A stretch of 7,783 nucleotides of DNA from assembly GCA_044433305.1 (NCBI GenBank), contig JAWXTS010000078.1, positions 1-7,783 of the forward strand. Direction: 5' to 3'. Positions 6,676 through 7,783 of this stretch are shown here, in pieces. Each line of letters starts with the position of its first letter. The first letter of the stretch is position 1. The notes beneath the pieces were generated by a model. That model saw only the letters and a list, made by a program, of their open reading frames with translations, made no database searches and was not told the DNA's origin. The stretch is from JAWXTS01 sp044433305. Its GTDB lineage: Bacteria > Bacteroidota > Bacteroidia > Bacteroidales > Rikenellaceae. The translations under genes and the position numbers were made by a program.

Positions 6676-7191
6676 TTATATCATCTCGTATAGATTCACT
6701 GTTTCTATGCCCTTTGTTGTGGCCTTTCGCATCGTAGAACCCGTACCGCTGCGTGGTGCGCCATTGTGGTAAGCATATATTTTTGTGGCGTTGTCGATTA
6801 GAAAGTCGTTTCGTTTGTGGTACAGTGCATTTGATGTATAACTCTCAGCCAAGACCAGATCCTCGTCCGCTTGTGCTAACATCTGGTTGTATAGAAATTT
6901 ATCTTTGGGAGAATACTTTTCTTCTTGCCCCAGAAATGGTATTACCGCAATAAGCTTTATATCGTCATACTGCTTCTTTAGCTCAACCACTACCATTGCC
7001 GCCAGCAGGTCAAAACCTATTGCAAACCCCGACATAAAGTTGGTTATTCCATTGTCTAGATATTCTCTCTCTAGTCTAGTGTAAAGTTCTTTTGCGATGA
7101 TGCTTTTAAGGTTGAACCTGTTTATAAAACTTCGTGAGATAAGCGTGCGGTTGCCTGTAAAGGCGATAGTTTTTTCTTTTACAATTTCCAT
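6676..7191 (-). CDS. SLOG family protein (DUF1273/YpsA-like)
   Basis: The product is 171 residues, close to the usual size of small stand-alone SLOG (SMF/DprA-LOG superfamily) proteins. Family marks in order are TIAFTGNR at 8-15 (first strand and nucleotide-contacting loop), MSGFAIGFDLLAA at 53-65 (Gly-rich motif), AVIPFLGQE at 82-90, RNDFLID at 127-133, and SGTGST at 148-153 in the place of the usual GGTxxT loop. The fold binds nucleotides or nucleotide-derived ligands. The biochemical role of DUF1273 members is unknown, and they occur in chromosomes, plasmids, phages and conjugative elements. It has no signal peptide, so it is cytoplasmic. ATG 7191 is preferred: it is preceded by A-rich sequence and lies seven residues before the first motif strand. 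The gene stands alone, converging on the TonB receptor. Its leader contains copy A of the 78-bp repeat, which may supply its promoter or an RNA control element. Confidence 0.85.
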   Translation of the reverse strand: MEIVKEKTIAFTGNRTLISRSFINRFNLKSIIAKELYTRLEREYLDNGITNFMSGFAIGFDLLAAMVVVELKKQYDDIKLIAVIPFLGQEEKYSPKDKFLYNQMLAQADEDLVLAESYTSNALYHKRNDFLIDNATKIYAYHNGAPRSGTGSTMRKATTKGIETVNLYEMI

Positions 7192-7224
7192 GATTTTTAG
7201 TTATAACCTTGTCGGAAACGGCAT

Positions 7225-7302
7225 AAAAAAGGTACGCCACCGACAAGTTGAAAACCAAGGTACCGCCAAGCACCCAATCGAGATAACAAGCCAGAGCGTA
7301 CC
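7225..7302 (-). repeat. 78-bp element, copy A, upstream of the SLOG gene
   Basis: This copy matches copy B at 7508-7585 at about 90% over the part 7225-7277 (two substitutions and a one-base indel by eye) and more weakly beyond. In minus-strand RNA the first eight bases GGUACGCU pair with GGCGUACC at the other end, and U6 follows directly. An internal GGUACC can compete for the same 3' arm. The element ends 33 bp before the SLOG ATG. It may be a structured RNA, a small transposable repeat, or a duplicated promoter region. Confidence 0.6.
7227..7258 (-). promoter_or_regulatory. Possible promoter of the SLOG gene inside repeat copy A
   Basis: On the minus strand TTG (7258-7256), a 21-nt spacer and TACCTTTT (7234-7227) resemble the Bacteroidetes promoter with one mismatch in the -7 box. 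Transcription would start near 7220, giving a leader of about 30 nt. In copy B the -33 TTG is changed to TCG. Confidence 0.35.
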
Positions 7303-7467
7303 ATATCCATAGTGGATACAATACACTTGCCTTGTTTATCATCTCGATTAAAAAAATTGGCGGTTTTTGGTTATCGGATAAACAATAAGTTGTATGTTAA
7401 TATTTTATGTTTCTATTTTTTCATTCGCACATATTAAGTTAAAGCCAAGGCCTCTGCCCTAGCTCTA
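7303..7467. other. Spacer between the two repeat copies, no gene found
   Basis: AT-rich DNA with no supportable ORF or RNA. It holds a short perfect inverted repeat, TATCCA (7304-7309) and TGGATA (7313-7318) around TAG, and a GGCGGTTTTT stretch near 7354. If the promoter at 7468-7502 is used, this is the 5' part of the SLOG leader RNA. Confidence 0.4.
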
Positions 7468-7502
7468 CAAAAGTAATAATAAAAGTTGATAATTCCACCA
7501 AA
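7468..7502 (-). promoter_or_regulatory. Candidate minus-strand promoter with a consensus -7 box
   Basis: TACTTTTG at 7475-7468 on the minus strand is an exact TAnnTTTG, and TTTG at 7502-7499 could be the -33 box. The 23-nt spacer is longer than the usual 19-21. A transcript from here would run through copy A into the SLOG gene with a leader of about 270 nt. Confidence 0.4.
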
Positions 7503-7507
7503 GGAAC

Positions 7508-7585
7508 AAAAAAGGTACGCCATCGACAAGTTTGAAAACCGAGGTACCGCCAAGCACCCACCAGCTCAACGAGCCACGGCGCACC
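7508..7585 (-). repeat. 78-bp element, copy B, between tRNA-like terminator and promoter
   Basis: Same orientation as copy A, 283 bp away. Ends again pair in minus-strand RNA: GGUGCGCC with GGCGUACC over eight pairs including one G-U, followed by U6. Differences from copy A in this stem (A-U to G-U, U-G to C-G) keep pairing on this strand only. Indels between the copies shift every reading frame, so it is not coding. Confidence 0.6.
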
Positions 7586-7593
7586 GTAGAATT

Positions 7594-7626
7594 ACAAAAA
7601 AAGCACCCACATTTCTGTAAGTGCTT
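7594..7626 (-). terminator. Strong intrinsic terminator after the tRNA-like sequence
   Basis: On the minus strand AAGCACTTACA (7626-7616), loop GAAA, and TGTGGGTGCTT (7611-7601) pair over 11 bp with two G-U pairs, followed by a T-run. It begins 13 bp after the 3' end of the tRNA-like acceptor stem, as expected for the terminator of a tRNA transcript. Confidence 0.8.
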
Positions 7627-7639
7627 GAGATTTAGAGAG

Positions 7640-7724
7640 TGGGCCCAACAGGGCTTGAACCTGTGACCAATCTGGATTATAAAGCGAGTCAGGTGCTATT
7701 TATAAAAACTAAGAAAATAAGCCC
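7640..7724 (-). tRNA. tRNA-like sequence: intact T-arm and acceptor, degenerate middle
   Basis: On the minus strand ACAGG-TTCAAGC-CCTGT is a perfect T-arm (7664-7648). It is followed by acceptor strand TGGGCCC (7647-7641) and discriminator A (7640), with no encoded CCA. GGGCTTA at 7724-7718 pairs with TGGGCCC (two G-U), giving an 85-nt unit. AGCACCTGACTC and ATAATC resemble the anticodon arm of a CAU tRNA (Ile2 or Met type), but about five extra bases (GCTTT) interrupt the loop, the 3' stem strand does not pair properly, and no normal D-arm is seen. It is either a tRNA pseudogene, a divergent tRNA, or the tRNA 3'-end copy left at an integration site. The 3' half is convincing; an intact functional tRNA is not. 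Confidence 0.45.
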
Positions 7725-7783
7725 TGAACACTTGCTCACCAACATACAATTCCAACTGACATTAAATCCCCACCTATACCATG
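7725..7783. other. Right edge, nothing identified
   Basis: The last 59 bases contain no recognisable gene start, RNA or repeat. A short minus-strand frame from the edge ends inside the tRNA-like sequence (at 7690-7692) and has no recognisable content. Confidence 0.3.

Noticed and set aside
7106..7342. 78-codon minus-strand frame that looks like a small membrane protein
   Set aside because: It overlaps the start of the SLOG gene, and half of it is repeat copy A. The same repeat in copy B carries indels that shift this frame, and its hydrophobicity follows from T-rich DNA.
7225..7585. CRISPR array
   Set aside because: Only two copies, 78 bp long and imperfect, separated by about 200 bp, with no short regular spacers and no cas genes.

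Overview
The window looks like chromosomal DNA of a Bacteroidetes bacterium, most likely of the order Bacteroidales. It carries SusD, DUF4843 and PKD-like lipoproteins, a TonB-dependent receptor with an N-terminal carboxypeptidase-regulatory-like domain, A-rich sequence in place of Shine-Dalgarno sites, and promoters of the Bacteroidetes type (TTTG, about 19 to 23 nt, then TAnnTTTG). I cannot name a genus.

Left edge (1-249): an AT-rich piece with the start of a minus-strand gene that leaves the window. It meets a SusD gene at about 247-253. SusD homology begins abruptly there, in the middle of the conserved LALRAYLHFDLLRMYG block, with a stop codon just upstream in frame. The SusD N-terminus, signal peptide and any SusC partner are therefore missing. 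This is a breakpoint: an insertion, a rearrangement or a chimeric contig join.

250-3714: the rest of a SusD-type nutrient-uptake operon, with truncated SusD, a DUF4843 lipoprotein and a PKD-like family lipoprotein, closed by a strong terminator. The layout resembles the four-component SusCD transporters with two accessory surface lipoproteins. Without SusC and without a visible promoter, this copy is probably not functional as it stands.

3793-6670: a self-contained two-gene unit. A consensus promoter overlapped by a perfect 9-bp inverted repeat (possible operator) drives a small exported His-rich protein. A 126-bp spacer with two hairpins follows, then a full-length TonB-dependent receptor with a CGNC motif in its plug. 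The pair looks like an outer-membrane metal or metallophore uptake system. The substrate cannot be read from sequence; zinc or copper are guesses. This is the most coherent candidate system in the window.

6676-7783: on the minus strand, a SLOG-fold (DUF1273/YpsA-like) protein converges on the receptor across a shared bidirectional terminator. Upstream of it are two imperfect copies of a 78-bp element whose ends can pair, with changes between copies that preserve pairing only in minus-strand RNA; each ends in a U6 run. Beyond them are a strong minus-strand terminator and a tRNA-like sequence with a perfect T-arm and acceptor stem but a non-canonical middle. The last 59 bases hold nothing I can identify.
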